The position numbers and the translations under genes are program-made. The notes under the pieces are model-generated. The model had not been told where the DNA came from. It saw nothing but the letters and a program-made list of their open reading frames with translations, and did no database searches. Source: Wolfiporia cocos (taxonomy: Eukaryota > Basidiomycota > Agaricomycetes > Polyporales > Phaeolaceae). From it: DNA of 64,000 nucleotides. Below are positions 22,837 through 35,309 of this stretch, in pieces. Position 1 is the first letter of the stretch. Every line of letters begins with the position of its first letter. The stretch is taken from positions 3,038,001 through 3,102,000 of the forward strand of contig JACCLO010000010.1 in the NCBI GenBank assembly GCA_029448655.1. The letters run 5' to 3'.

Positions 22837-24117
22837 TGTCACAGAATGCCCCAGAGGGGGGGTCTTGAGATCCCTTGCCTGTTATGCAGAAGCGCCCTTG
22901 GATGCGGGGCTAAATCTTCACTTACAGGTTACCTCCTCGTCATTCCTAGACACCATACTAAGTCACATGACCCTGTAGATAGCACTGTAGGGTAGCGCAT
23001 CTCCATCACTCACATTATGGTCACATTAGGTACATGCATCATCACTAGTAGTTACAGATCCCATGGCCCCTTAGTTACAGTGCACAGGCCTTGACTTTAG
23101 GGCAAGCCATTACTGGCTGTCACACATGTATATAAGTACAACGAGATGAGGTCTTATACCTCATCTCTAAGATTCTCGGCAATGAGGCTATAGGCCTTCT
23201 TTCATGCTCTCTGTCTGTGTGCGCTCACCCCTTTCACTCCGACCTTCTCATCTCTTGACAACTCGCTTCCTTGTTATGTTACGGTTTTTCGAACGCTGGC
23301 AGAACTCACCATTAGGTGAATATGATACAGGGACTTGTTGCGCAACCAACCCCCTGGCTACTCGTGACTATACTGGGTGCATCCCCGGTTGTACTAGCAT
23401 ATAGAGTGTGTTCCGACTCTGGCAGATCCAACTCTGCCCTCGTTTCATGTTCATCATTTATTAGCTGATAGATGGCATTCAACCGCCATCATCATTCCTA
23501 TCTATTGTCTTAGATATATCACTACATACTTATCAAATGTTTCGTACTATAGCATAGATAGTATCGGTGACATCTGGGACAGACTTGACCCCTGAAACCC
23601 AACGTAGTATATAAACTCATGTATGTATTGTCGAGGCTCTTCAGCTCGACCATGTTGTATAAACAAGAAGTTTTATACTCATTCTCAAACGTAGGAAACT
23701 ATGCTCAGTATTTCCCAAGCTCTCAAACGACTAAGTCCTCGAAGTGCACATCGACTTCTTGGACTTAGGCAAGTCTTATATTCTATCAGACTTGTGAACC
23801 AGACAGATTATATCCTCTAACACGTATTGGATATCAAATGACCCTTAGAGTCTTTGACCTAGGTCCCAGAGGCATTTAACAGATATATTTGCCTTGCACC
23901 CGTCTGTGGGACTACATGCAGAAGAACGATCTATATTCACGACTCACATATACGAACGGGTATTCGACCCATAACATGTTATGTCTGTCTAGTCTGGGGA
24001 GGTTTGGTCACCTCTGCCAATAGGCTTTGGCTCACCACTGGTGTGGTACATGGTCACTCAATAGGCGTTATGGGTCCCCAGCTGAGCTGGTCCCACAGAC
24101 ATGGTATGTCTGTGTCA
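22837..24117 (+). mobile_element. Solo LTR, family A, TSD TCTTC, with nested LTR
   Basis: It begins TGTCACAGAATGCC and ends GGTATGTCTGTGTCA, flanked by TCTTC at 22832-22836 and 24118-24122. Without the nested family C LTR it is about 576 bp. A TATA-like CATGTATATAAGTAC at about 23132 and a pyrimidine-rich stretch downstream look like the LTR promoter and transcript start. Confidence 0.88.
23277..23976 (+). mobile_element. Solo LTR, family C, 700 bp, TSD TGTTA
   Basis: It begins TGTTACGGTTTTTCG and ends CGACCCATAACA, with TGTTA at 23272-23276 and 23977-23981. It is inserted into the family A LTR, so it is the younger of the two. It shares GTCGAGGCTCTTCAGCTCGAC and the ends with the inverted copy at 2873-3583. 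Confidence 0.88.
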
Positions 24118-24229
24118 TCTTCCTAGCTGGCACTTGTTCACAGGACAAGAGATTGATATAGATCTCTTGGACAGATATCATTTTCGTGAGATGCTCAGCA
24201 AAATAATACAGTGGGTTACAATGACAGCA

Positions 24230-24749
24230 TGTCACAAAATTGGTCCTATAGGCCCTAAGGGGGCGTCAGGAGCCGGGTTTTGAGACTTACAGTGTTCAGC
24301 GCGCTCCAAGGTCATGTGACACCAAGATTAGATTTGGCGCGTATCCTTTATCTTATAAGATCACCGCTACGTAATGTGATGTATATTTGTAAGCATTCTA
24401 GAGTCATACTTAGGGTGGTCATATATGATGTCATTGTGGGGCCTTGTAGGTCATTGATGAAATTGTTGTGGGGTAGCCAATAATAGTTGTAGTACTCCGC
24501 TTGCATGTATATAAGCTAGAAGGTCTGAGGCATTCTCCTCAGACTCTTTATTGTATTCCTTGGGTTAATCCCAGTCTTACACCTGCTCTCTACCTCTGTG
24601 TGCGACGACTCCTCTACTTAGCCCCTTGTCTTACTATGTGAATCCAACTTGAGGTGTGGTAGCCCTCTGGAATGACTAGTTAGACGGTTAGGAGTTAGGA
24701 TATGGGCATTAGCGTTGAGGCAGGGCAGTCACAAGTGAGATTTGTGACA
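24230..24749 (+). mobile_element. Solo LTR, family B-LTR, 520 bp, TSD CAGCA
   Basis: It begins TGTCACAAAATTGG and ends GATTTGTGACA, flanked by CAGCA at 24225-24229 and 24750-24754. The empty site GACAGCAATCTC is seen at about 46085. A TATA-like TGTATATAAGC at about 24505 is followed by a CT-rich leader. Confidence 0.9.
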
Positions 24750-24836
24750 CAGCAATCTCCCATCATGGTTATCCAGCCAAGTTGTCATCAGATTGGAATC
24801 TCAGTGCAACAACTAGTGGACCTTTCAGGGTTGAGG

Positions 24837-26274
24837 CCCAGTGAAAGTACCTCGTATCAGGGCCTATCAGAAGATAACAGGTATGATCTGATACAAAACT
24901 GAATGGTTGATAGCTCTGGGTATGATTTTAAGCGCCCGTCATCCTAGCAGTAGCTACTGTACCCATAGCTATCAGAGTAGAATTTGATATGTAGCATTTA
25001 TACCTCATTATACATAAGATTTTTTCATATTATACTCATACCTAGTAGCCTTTGCTCTTATTCAATCAGAATGTACCAGAACATTTCAAAGTCTATTTAC
25101 AAAGCTGCTGCAATCTATCGAAGGCTACTAGAACATACCCTGAACATTTCGATGCAGGTTTTGCATTATAACGAATCCTCCCGCAGCACCATGTGCACAG
25201 ACCCACAGACTCAACATGATTCTCACACACACCCACAATATCTTCACGGTACATAGCCAGGATGCACTGCATGTTGTCCAGCCTGTCCTGCAATTGACTT
25301 CCTGAATGCCCTGTTGCTCCTGATCAAAGTCTGCCAGCCAATATTCAAGTGAAGCAAGACATCAGAGAGCTTACCATTATACCACCTTTGCTTGTCAGAG
25401 TTTCTGGGGATGCCATAGTCATGGTCAATGTCCCCATGGAGGAACTTATCATGAATCATCTCAAGTTAGCACAGGGGCGCAAGCTGCATTTCCAGCCACT
25501 GTGATCATTGTGTTCAAATCCGAGCCTATAGAGAATCCATACACACACCTTGTTCCTTATGGAATTGCCCACACGGCGTCGCTGGTTCCGGAATGCGATT
25601 GGCGCCACCATAGCGGTTTGTGCGCGAGCACAAAGTGCCATGGAATAAGCTAGTATTTATGTGGGAAAGGGAAATGCACACACCTTAGCACTTGGTAACT
25701 GCGATCTTGAAAAGTGAGTGGGGGAAATGGCATTAACGTGTACCAGAAAAACTGAAGGATTGGGGGACTTCGTAATCAAGCTGAGAGGGACTCAAGAGAC
25801 GACAGAGGCCTGTGTGTGTGCGCCTATACTCACTAAATCTACATCCAAAGCCTTAAGTTTGCTGAAATAAAGCAGCTACTCCTAGAGCTTTGAGGGATGG
25901 TGGAAGTATGAAGAAGAGATGAGGGGGAAAGAAGATGTTAATGCAATGAGACACTTGCCTATGATGCAATAACGTGACTAGCTCACGTGGGCACTTGGGT
26001 TTGTAAGCAGCACAGCATGGACAATGGATTGCAGCTTTTCGACTGGACATCTGCTCGAGAAATGCTCGGGCACAACTTCTATTAATTGAGGATATGTTGA
26101 ATATATCAATGAGTATGTCTGGATATGATGAAAGCCTTGGCATTGGTGATCGGACCACCCAAACTCTTGGCATTTAGTTTTTGATAGCTTCTGGTATAAA
26201 TGATTATCTCAGTATATTTTCTGGTATTCTCTAGTATCTACTGATACACTAAGGATATGTTGTCTTTTCACTGG
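24837..26274 (+). mobile_element. Complete family B hAT-like element, TSD GGTTGAGG
   Basis: It has 1438 bp, ends CCCAGTGAAAG and CTTTTCACTGG, and a perfect 8-bp duplication GGTTGAGG at 24829-24836 and 26275-26282. The 8-bp duplication and CAGTG-type ends fit the hAT superfamily. On the minus strand at 25244-25641 the reading frames look protein-like (for example GDIDHDYGIPRNSDKQRWYN) but do not show a hAT transposase. The element may have captured host coding sequence or be a decayed autonomous copy. Confidence 0.75.
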
Positions 26275-26764
26275 GGTTGAGGGTTGAAAGACACCTCGGA
26301 CTACGTATGTGGCTGTTGTATAGGCAAACAGTAGGTGATCCATTGCACAATTATCGTCAGGATGTGGAGGCATTCTCAGCCAACCAATGTGTCCTCGTCC
26401 ATTTCTTCAGACTGGAGAGAAGGCAATTCATCCACTGAAGAAGTTAGAGGCTGAGCTAAGGAAGTCAGATTGCCTCTATGATGACGAGGCTCTTAAGTTG
26501 TACCGTCGATGAAAGAAGTATATTTATGGTTTTTGTTTCGTTCGAGCTAACCTGCGTATTCCTGCAATCACTGAGATGTATTCTGAAAGCATGTAAGAAT
26601 ACTTAGCATAACCATGGATGATACGTGCTTGGAGTGCTCAGCGGCAGAAGCCGCAATAGCCAGTGCTCAGGTATCGTAGCTCTTTGCAGGAGTGTAGACC
26701 GCCCCGGGACATTCATATATTCTGATGTAGGTAAGGATGGCCGCCAGTCAATGGCTATTTACCT

Positions 26765-28405
26765 ATCTGAGAAATGAGCTTCATATCCTGTAGTCGAAAC
26801 GCTCTATCTCGAGGATCCAGGCATTGGCTACGAATAATGCCTCGTGCAAACTTGAACAGACCGGCCTTCTCGCAGCGATATAGAGGCAGAGGGTACCCAG
26901 TGTGAGTGGGGCACTGGCGAAGAGAAGGCGAGTGAGCCTGCGAGTCGGGAATATACCATGCGACTGAATCAGAAGCTCAAGGAAACAGAGCAAGAGAGTA
27001 TGGACAAACTCGTGCATGCCACAAATAGCCGCCTCATTGTTGATAGGTAAAAGGGTGGAACAATATCGGCGTCAGACCAGCGCGAAGGAATGGATATGCA
27101 AGATCAAAGAACATGTTGCGCCCGGGGCACGCCCCGAGAGCTTCTATTTCGTGCCGAAAACCGGAGACCGATAGGTGGTGTCTAGGACAGTGCGTCAGGA
27201 CCATTTTCATAAAGCTCAGTCACAGCGAGTAAAATGGGTCGCTTTGTATCCAGGAGCACGTAAGTCTACATGCGTTGTTACAGTCTACCCTGTTGGCAGT
27301 CGTTGGTACCTGTTGCTACAGATGAAGAACCGAAGATGTCGGGAGCACCGGAAGTCGTCGCTGAGAACCCAAGTGCGCCCAGATAGTACTCAGGAACACA
27401 CCCTCTGGTACTGAGTGAGTTAAGAAGAGGTGATGTACATACTGAGCAGTGCACCAGAGGTCATAAGCCGGTGAATGTGACGGATGGACTAGTATGCAGC
27501 GGAAGAGACGCAGAGAGAAGGGCGAGTATGGGTACGATATGCACGATATCTAGCGGGCGAATATCAGGCCTCGGAGAGCATGATGCTGCTATTAATCGTT
27601 GACGCGTGCACGATGACTGAGTACCGCCCAGGAAGACACCCCGTATATAGGACAGACCAGAAGGCAGCGCTGCTGGGTCCGAACGCCATTGAGAGAAAAA
27701 ATGCCGACAAGAACTGAAGGCATGAGGGGGAACGTGACACCAGACAGACCTATGTCGTCCACCAAAGCCAGACATAACGCGCAATTGCAGGAGTGACAGC
27801 GTCAGGCCAGGACAGGGGAAAGCACGGCAGGAGGTTCGGACCCAGCCTGACTGGAAACGCACATTGCCATCAGCAAGGAGGAGAGACGCTGTATATGGAT
27901 TGGGTTTCAGCTTGTAGAGTTGTCGGTAATGGTGTGTAATTATAATACCTCGTACACACGGAAGAAGCAGCAAAGGTATGTCAATCCGCCATTGACAGAT
28001 CAGGGTCGGTGGTAAGCAGATGCGCTGCGCGGTATAAAGGCGCAGGGGAACGCTGGGAGACGTTGCAATGTATGCCCGCAAGGAGAAGTCAGCCAGACGG
28101 CTGGTGCGACAAACAATGCTGGGAGACAACAGGAGAAGCAGCGAAGGCATGTCGACCCACGGTACTTCAGTGATGGTGAGGCAAATCAAGCGATAACATT
28201 GCAGAAGAACATTCGTAAGGATGGTGGGCTGGCAGTGGAGAAGACCGCATGAAATCGCGGATCACAGTCACAAGGACCGAATGATCAGATAGACCATCCT
28301 TTCCTTGCACCCGAAGATGAGGCCAGACCTCGAGATGGTGCCCGTGCCGCGTCTTCTATTCCCGGAAACACAATGGAGGCACCTGCGGTAATTACTATAG
28401 ACAGG
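26765..28405. repeat. Segmental duplication, left copy (pairs with 46735-48405)
   Basis: It is nearly base-for-base the same as 46735-48405, apart from small indels such as an extra block near 47705. The longest frames (minus 27461-28189, 242 codons; minus 26781-27017) are low in recognisable features, and only part of them is preserved in the partner. I therefore do not call a gene. It follows the P450 flank in both places, so it belongs to the same duplication unit. Confidence 0.75.
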
Positions 28406-29730
28406 CGAAACGCGCGGCACAACTACTTCTCTCAGCAAGAGGTGTCGGAGGATAGATAAGCGCCATACATCACGTGGATACTCCGTACCCTATTAATAGG
28501 CCTGCAGCGCCTCCGCACGGGCGCATCTGAACCGCCGCTGTGAGCGTCCCTGGAGCCGCCGTCTCGAACGTGCGTTGCACGCCAGGCAGCGCCGTACGGT
28601 ACCCGGTTCGATACGAGAGCCTCGTTGATGAGCGAGCGGATGCAGCACCCGAGTCATCACCAATGTCTACGGGCAGTACAGAGACATGAACCAGCTGGTT
28701 GCAGATTCTATAGCGTGATCTGGAGAGCCATACGATACAGAGACGATGCCACAGTGACACGCAGATCCACAGTCAGCCTTGCGCAGCCAATGCCATGGTA
28801 ATACTCTTGGACTCCTACCTTTGCCCGAGCAAAGCCCGGCCCCGCGGCGCGAGCGCGGACTTCATCGCACGACTGGCTGATTCACGTTACTAAAGGGCTG
28901 GATCCCCAGCCACTCCCTGCTGACGACGCCTCACAGCTGCAGTTCGCGCATACAGGCGTGCTACACGTCGACGAGAGCGCACGGTGCCCGATCCAAAGTC
29001 ACGGCAGCGCGAGTGGGTCCCCGCTCGACGGGATGGCGCCACAACAAAGACGCTCCATCGCGGCGGTGTGCGCACTCGACATGCAAATCTCAGATAGCAG
29101 TAGAGCCTCGCCCGGCTGCTGGCCCCCGTGGTATGACCTGCCCGTCCTCAGACGCACCGGCAACTCCGCTGCAGCAGGGACGCACCAATGTCGTCGATTC
29201 ATCACTCGCACGCGCGCACGTTACCTCCTCTTCCCAATCGCGAGCGGGACAACCCATCCCTCCGGACAACACACACGCCGATGTATACGCAGCCTCCGTA
29301 CCCGGCCATCCAAGCCCCCACAACGTACTGTCCACGTTCACGTCCACGTTCCCACCGTGCCCGCACCCATCTGCAGCGCACGCCAAAGCCCATCGCCCCG
29401 CGCCTCCGCGCACGCCTGCCCCTCGCCCCGTCCTCGCCACTAACCCGCGCCGGATCTCTCGGCCTGAACATGCGGCGTAGCGCGAGTGGGAGGCAAGCAC
29501 GGCAGGGCGCACGCTCACGCATACGCGGCGCAGGACGTCGACCCCGTTTCCCAGGGGCCGCTCGTCGTCACGGCGCGCGCTTGCAGAACACTAAGCGCAC
29601 GCTGCGCGCGGCTCTGGGTGTGAACGCGGCCTGCGCGTGTTGCGCGGTGTGTCGGTCTTCTAGGGCCAGAATGAATGGTGTACATGCTGCTGATGACTCG
29701 CGCGAGTACAGAGATGTTGCTGCGCTGGTC
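28406..29730. other. GC-rich stretch, no gene seen
   Basis: From about 29290 to 29830 it is related to 34800-35310: both encode, in overlapping frames, proline/alanine/arginine-rich sequence such as AHAKAHRPAPPRTPAPRP. This reads as GC-rich low-complexity DNA that was duplicated. Overlapping long frames on both strands are expected from the composition. Confidence 0.45.
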
Positions 29731-29734
29731 GTGG

Positions 29735-30880
29735 AATGGCGAGTGGCGATACTACCACCTTGCTCGATGACGAATTCGTGCGCATGGCCAACGATCTCAG
29801 CCACAGCCGAAACAGGATTACTGGATGCTTCTGTGGCTGACCTATTCTTATTTTGCGGATGTGCTCTATATGGAATTTCAGTGCGCTATATTCCGCCATG
29901 ATTGCACGGTACAGACTTCACGGGACGCAAAATGAGTCCTGAGGACTGGTCAATTGGTCGAGGCTACGCGCATATGCACGCTAAACACGCGATGATGGCG
30001 TAGCATCGTGGTAATAATGAGCACTGTCAACCAACCTTTCATTCCCATCAAAAGAGCAACGGGAGAGCAGGATCCTATTCAGTCCTCCCATTTTTAGAAG
30101 GCTGCCACTGCAAGAACGTTGACACTCGATAACGAAGAGGATTGAAGAGCAATCGGGGTTTCTGTACAAAGGTATGAGCCATGCTTGTTTGTGCATCCTC
30201 CAGTGCATGTGCAGATGCCGCACTATATCACTCTCACCTGGATCATGCCTGCTCGGTGCTATTATGCTTCATTATCTTCTATCCTAATGTTCTGGAGAAA
30301 TTGCAGGACGAGATTGACCACTCGTAAGATGTGGGCATCTGCCTGAGCTCGAGGACAGGGACTTGTTTCCTTATGTTGTATGTTGAGTAAAGGAAGCTTA
30401 TTAGTATCCGTCTTAGGATTGGCATCATGAAGACGATTATCGCGGATATTGGTATCCCGAGAGGTTCTAGCGCCATCCCGAACATTTGGTAAGGCGCTCG
30501 CTGCTGCGATTCTAGCTGATGTACGGCTTCAATCGCCTTTCGCGTTCATCAGGTACATGGCGCTGGGACATCGTCTATCCTGAGTCAGACAGGTCTACAG
30601 GGCAGTCTGACGCCGGTGAAGGTTAATCAGAAGACCAGAGCAAATCCGGCTCTGGCTTGAAAGACGGTCAGCTGCACGTGTATTCTGCTTGTGAAGTTTT
30701 GACTGCGAATGCAGGATACAGCGCGTACACCCCGGCAGTACTTTGCAGACGTGAGCATGTGGCTGGCTATTGCTTGCACTACCGATTTCCCCAAGGCGCG
30801 CCGTGCAGATAGTATCACGCCTGCACAACCCCTGATTTGTAAGGTGAGTATGCGACCGTAATTCGCGATGCCAGATACCC
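29735..30880 (+). pseudogene. Cytochrome P450 relic
   Basis: Scattered pieces keep P450 order. They are TTTLLDDEFVRMANDLSHS (about 29750), LLCFIIFYPNVLEKLQDEID (about 30260), PELEDRDLFPYV (about 30345), EDDYRGYW then, one base out of frame, IPRGSSAIPNIW (about 30430-30490), and HPGRYFADVSMWLAIACTT (about 30730). The heme cysteine position is histidine, and frames are broken by stops and shifts. It is more diverged than the three main copies. Confidence 0.7.
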
Positions 30881-32133
30881 AATCATTCCAAGACGGTCAC
30901 TATCCTCCGAGATTAAACCGCTATTGAAAGGGGAACCGCAGTTGCTATTAGCATACAGTCATGTTGACACCCATCGCTTGTGGCTTGCGATCTGACACAT
31001 CAATACTGCTAGATTGCAGCAAAGAATCTGTGAGTTGATCCAAAACCTATTCGTACATGTACATAGGACCTTGCTGTGTATGCTCCCAACTCTGTTCCAT
31101 TTGCATTTCATCGTCACCAAGTTCCCAGTGATAATCGGGAACGTTAGCTCTGATATATGTATTTTCAGCCCGATTCGAGGGTGGCTAAAGAGAAATCAAA
31201 GCGTGACAAGTGCTTGATGATTAGGCACACCCCCGCGCGCATGTGCGGGTGACAAAGTTTCTTGTTCGAGAGCATTCAGCTGCAGAAAGTCAGGTCTCGA
31301 TTTTGAAAAAGACGAGGACAAAATCTTTCCGCACTAAGCAACCCATTACTGCTACTGTTCAGCGCTATTATTATATTGGTGTCGGCGTGAGATGAAATAA
31401 AGCAGTCTGGCTATCGCAACTCATCATTCTTTCTGCGCACGTTGAGAAAATCTCTCCAGTTAGTGCTCTCAGAGACCGCCGATATGTAATCTCAACTCAC
31501 CCGATATCCATGACACAATTACAGCCTGTTCTATGCTCGCTGCACTATCTCCGGCCAGAGTATTAGCCCCCCCATCATGAGAACGAGAACGGTCTTCTCG
31601 ACATATACCACAACATCGGCGCGCCGATCAAAACGCCCACAGGATGCTTACATTGCTTGCCAACTGGTCAGTCTGAGCTTTTGCACTGGAGCACATACTG
31701 ACTAGAACAATTCTCCGTCCAGATGCAATCTGATACAGAATGAATAATGCGCTTGAGGAATGACCGTTGATTGCACTGGTGACTTTCTGCATTTCAAAGT
31801 GAGATGTCTAGACATAGGAAGAACCCGGAAGTAATCTTAAATGCACCCTAACATGGGTTAGGTCCATGAGATTGCGTTGTGGCTAGTAGATTCTCGCCCT
31901 AGTCGCAGGTATCTCGCTTCAGGCACGTCATGAGGGCTGAAAGCGCCTGTCGGCTCACCCACGGTACGTACATCGCTCTAGAAATGTGGAAAGCATGTTC
32001 TGTTCGTGTGATAAAGGGCTTTCGGAGTCAATATACAATCATGAGGCACCTGAAATATATCAGGAACTGGTCCGATTGACATGGACTTCTTCTTGAGCAA
32101 ATCAGCCGCGGTGCGACTGCATACTTGCGCGCC
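30881..32133. other. Intergenic, P450 upstream region
   Basis: No gene is seen. The last 300 bp (from about 31840, GGGTTAGGTCC..GTCGCAGGTA) are similar to 43375-43600 upstream of the second P450, so the promoter region was part of the duplication. Confidence 0.5.
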
Positions 32134-34351
32134 ATGATTCTCCAGCTCCATGTCGCCGCCACCATATTTTCTATTGTCTTAGTTGTTGTCCTGTGGCGTT
32201 ATGACAATCGACAGAGTTATGCGAAAGGCAAGAAGCTGCCACCAGGCCCAAAACCTTTGTTCTTCATAGGGAACTCACACCAATTATCCCCGACGTACAT
32301 GCAGAAGCAGCTCACTGAGTGGAAACTCAAATACGGTATGTCACCTATTGTAAAACTCAGTTACGAGCTGAGTATTTTGCTGGAATAGGGGACATTATCT
32401 ATGCACGCCTATTCCAAAAGCCTGTTATCATATTGAACTCGGTCCAGTCTGCACAGGATCTACTGGACAAGAAGAGTTCTATATACTCTGACAGACCACA
32501 CACGATTCTCTATGATCAAATGTCAGTACCTCTCACACAATAATATTAGGATCGCGTCGATTAGCTGATTGCTCGTCCCTCGATGATTGTAGCTTGGGCT
32601 GGGTCGCAGACATGGCGTTCATGGAGTACGGAGAACGTTGGAAGAAACATAGGAAATGGGCCCAAAGCGCATACAACGATAAGACAACGCTTAAAACATA
32701 CAAACCAGTCCGGACGCGAGAAGTGGTTGCGTTGCTTTCTGGTTTCTTGAACACGCCGGAGAAGTTTCAGACACATATCAAGCGGTACTCCTCATTAAGA
32801 GCCCCACAGCCTCATTCTCTGATCTATCAATATTCAGATATGTGGCAGCGCTGATTATGGAGACTACCTACGGCCATACTATTACCTCTGCGGATGATGA
32901 ATATGTCCGCATGGCAGATGAAGCACTCGTGGTAACCACCGAGGCAGGGATCCCAGGCGCAACAGTCATCGCTATCTTTTCCATTTGTGAGCCGAACAGT
33001 GCATATTGGAACCATTCACGCTGATATCTGTGAATCAGTGCGATACGTTCCGCCGTGGGTGCCTGGAGCCAGCTTCATGCGCCATGCGATCGAAGCCCGG
33101 CCGCTTGTTGAGGCAGCTGCTGATATTCCTTATCTGAATGTCAAAAAGGCAATGGTGAGCATCATGTAGCTAGATCATGTGTAAATGTCAGTGACCGCTC
33201 GAGATAGACGAACGGGACTGCCAATCCTTCCTTCGTACTATCTCTACTCAAAGATGCCATCGCGACGGGCAAAATGACGAAGGAGCATGAGAACGATATT
33301 AAAGGGCTTGCGGCGGTTCTTTATGGAGGTAAGGCGTTGCGTGTCCAATTCTCAGAGCCCTCCTAACTAATTGCGATTAGCGGGAACGGATACAGTATGA
33401 CATCGAAACGACAGTTTTTCACAATGCTAACTCCCTCCCCTGCCATATTCACTCTTAGACAAGCAGTGTTCTATTAGCGTTCATTCTGGCAATGACTATA
33501 TTTCCTTATGCTCTAAAGAAGGCTCAAGAGGAGCTTGATCGCGTTGTAGGCAGACACCGCCTACCGGACCTTGAAGACAGAGAGTCACTTCCCTACCTCG
33601 ATTCCTTGATCAAGGAGGTGTATCGGTACGCTCCGCTCTGCCATGAGCTTTTCATGATTCACAAACTAGTCTCTGTAAGCTGGGATTGCCCTCTTCCCCT
33701 TGGTATGTATCGGTTGTTTGCGCGCGCCCCATCCGCTGACCACCATTCAGCGGTACCTCATAGAGTCACGGAGGATGATGAGTATCGTGGGTACCATATT
33801 CCCAAGGGTTCCATGATTATACCAAATATTTGGTACCTGCCTCTCTTCGCCATCGATGTGCATACCTGGCTTACACTTTTGATGCTCGCAGGTTCATGAT
33901 GAAGGATCCCACTATGTATGCCGACCCGGAGAGATTCTGGCCTGAGCGTTTCCAAGAAATGAGCACAAGCGAAGCTCAACAGAAGAATCCTGGTAATTTT
34001 ATCTTCGGATTTGGTAGACGGTGGGATACGCAATCGTTACTCGAATTAGCAGAGAATTGACGAGATTACAGGATTTGTCCTGGACGTCATTTCGCCGACG
34101 AGAATATCTGGCTAGCAGTCGCATGCACCGCTTCGCTATTCGATATTCAGAAGGCTCGTGACATACATGGCCGAGAGATCACACCTGATCCAGCGTTCAA
34201 CTCCGGGGTCACAAGGTAATTCTTATCGATATTAGCTCTCAGTTCTGATAACATACTATGTAGCCATCCGAAGCATTTTGAGTGTGAGATCAGGCCACGC
34301 TCAGAGGGTTCCGTAAAGCTGCTACTGGGATATATCAATGCCTCACTATAG
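32134..34351 (+). CDS. Cytochrome P450 monooxygenase, 13 exons, apparently intact
   Basis: Exons: 32134-32335, 32389-32521, 32593-32784, 32838-32986, 33039-33154, 33208-33328, 33381-33394, 33459-33625, 33680-33702, 33751-33832, 33892-34020, 34072-34215, 34264-34351. All introns are GT-AG, 48-71 nt; the total is 1560 nt, or 519 residues, the normal family length. The protein starts with a hydrophobic anchor ([13 protein letters not shown]) and a [12 protein letters not shown] hinge, consistent with an ER-bound class II enzyme. It then has the I-helix AGTDTTSS, K-helix EVYRW (ExxR), PERFWPERF and heme-binding [15 protein letters not shown] split by the 34021-34071 intron. It oxidises a small organic substrate with NADPH-P450 reductase; the substrate is unknown. 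It resembles the expanded basidiomycete families annotated as O-methylsterigmatocystin oxidoreductase-like. Very small exons (14 and 23 nt) are supported by the reading frame and by the duplicate. Confidence 0.88.
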
Positions 34352-35309
34352 ATCCTATTTCTCATGATTCCCTATCTCGAGATTTGTGGTGCGAACTTGT
34401 CTTACATTATCTCCGAGGTGAATCCCATACTTACCGCTGTACTGAGCTCAGAGTGCAGTCCTGAGCGCAATGGCCATCATTTTACTACTAAAGTGCGCTA
34501 CTTTGCGAAGTACCCACTCACATGTTCCCATGTCAGACAACTTCTTTGTTCATATTTCCTCCGAAGTAGATTTGCCCGTCGGAGTGCAGCATTGGCAAGG
34601 GTAGAGTTCGGTCTGATATCTATCCTGTACGCGAGCATAACCTGATATTGTGGTTGTCATGGAAAGTGGCATTTGTGCCCCTGCAGACACCACTCCAACA
34701 TATGAGCATGCAACTTCCGAGGCCTTGAAATTGCTTCACCTTTTCCCCACATGCCGATGCAAACGCCGCCGTACCCGATCATCCAAACCCCACATCGCAC
34801 TGTCCACATCCACGTCCGCCCTCCCACCGTGCCCGCACCTGCCTGCAGCGCACGCCAAAGCCCATCGCCCCGCGCCTCCGCGCACGCCTGCCCCTCGTCC
34901 CGACCTCACCACCAACCCGCGCCGGATCTCTCGACCTGCACGTGCGGCGTAGTGCGAGCGGAAGGCAGGTACGGCAAGGGCGCACGCTCACGCGCACACG
35001 ACGCAGGACGTCGACCCCGTTTCCCGGGGGCCGCTCGTGGCCACGATGCGCGCTTGCACAGGACACAAAGCGCGCGCTTCGCGCGGCTCTGCGCGTGGAC
35101 GCGGCCTGCGCATGTTGAGCGGTGTAGGTCTTCTAGAGCCGGAATGAGTGCGCTGATGACTCGCGCGAGTGCAGAGATGTTGCTGCGCTGGTCATGGAAT
35201 GGCGAATGACGATACTACCACCTCGCCCGATAGTGAATTCGTGCGCGTGGCTGACGATCTCAGCCACAGCCGCGACAGGATTGCCGGACGCTTCTGTGGC
35301 TGACAGAGC
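34352..35309. other. P450 3' flank and GC-rich repeat
   Basis: 34352-34480 is distantly similar to the flank after 45823. From about 34730 the sequence becomes the GC-rich block also found near 29290-29830. It ends with a P450 scrap at about 35213-35260 (TTTSPDSEFVRVADDLSHS) directly before the Crinkler pseudogene. No functional gene is seen. Confidence 0.5.

Noticed and set aside
2873..24749. Full-length LTR retrotransposon bounded by the LTRs found
   Set aside because: Each LTR has its own pair of 5-bp target duplications directly at its ends and an empty site in a duplicate. They are independent solo LTRs and not the two ends of one element.
27461..28189. 242-codon minus-strand ORF
   Set aside because: It is not kept open in the near-identical duplicate at 47.4-48.2 kb and has no recognisable domain.
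32785..32837. Apparent loss of an intron donor in the intact P450 (ATTAAG where the sister copy has GTAAGC)
   Set aside because: The donor used is the GTACTC eleven bases upstream. Splicing there gives the expected HIKRYVAAL, and the whole gene then sums to a frame of 519 codons.
34720..35209. Proline/alanine-rich protein encoded here and at 29.2-29.8 kb
   Set aside because: Several frames on both strands are open because of high GC content. The two copies do not conserve one frame, and P450 fragments lie inside.
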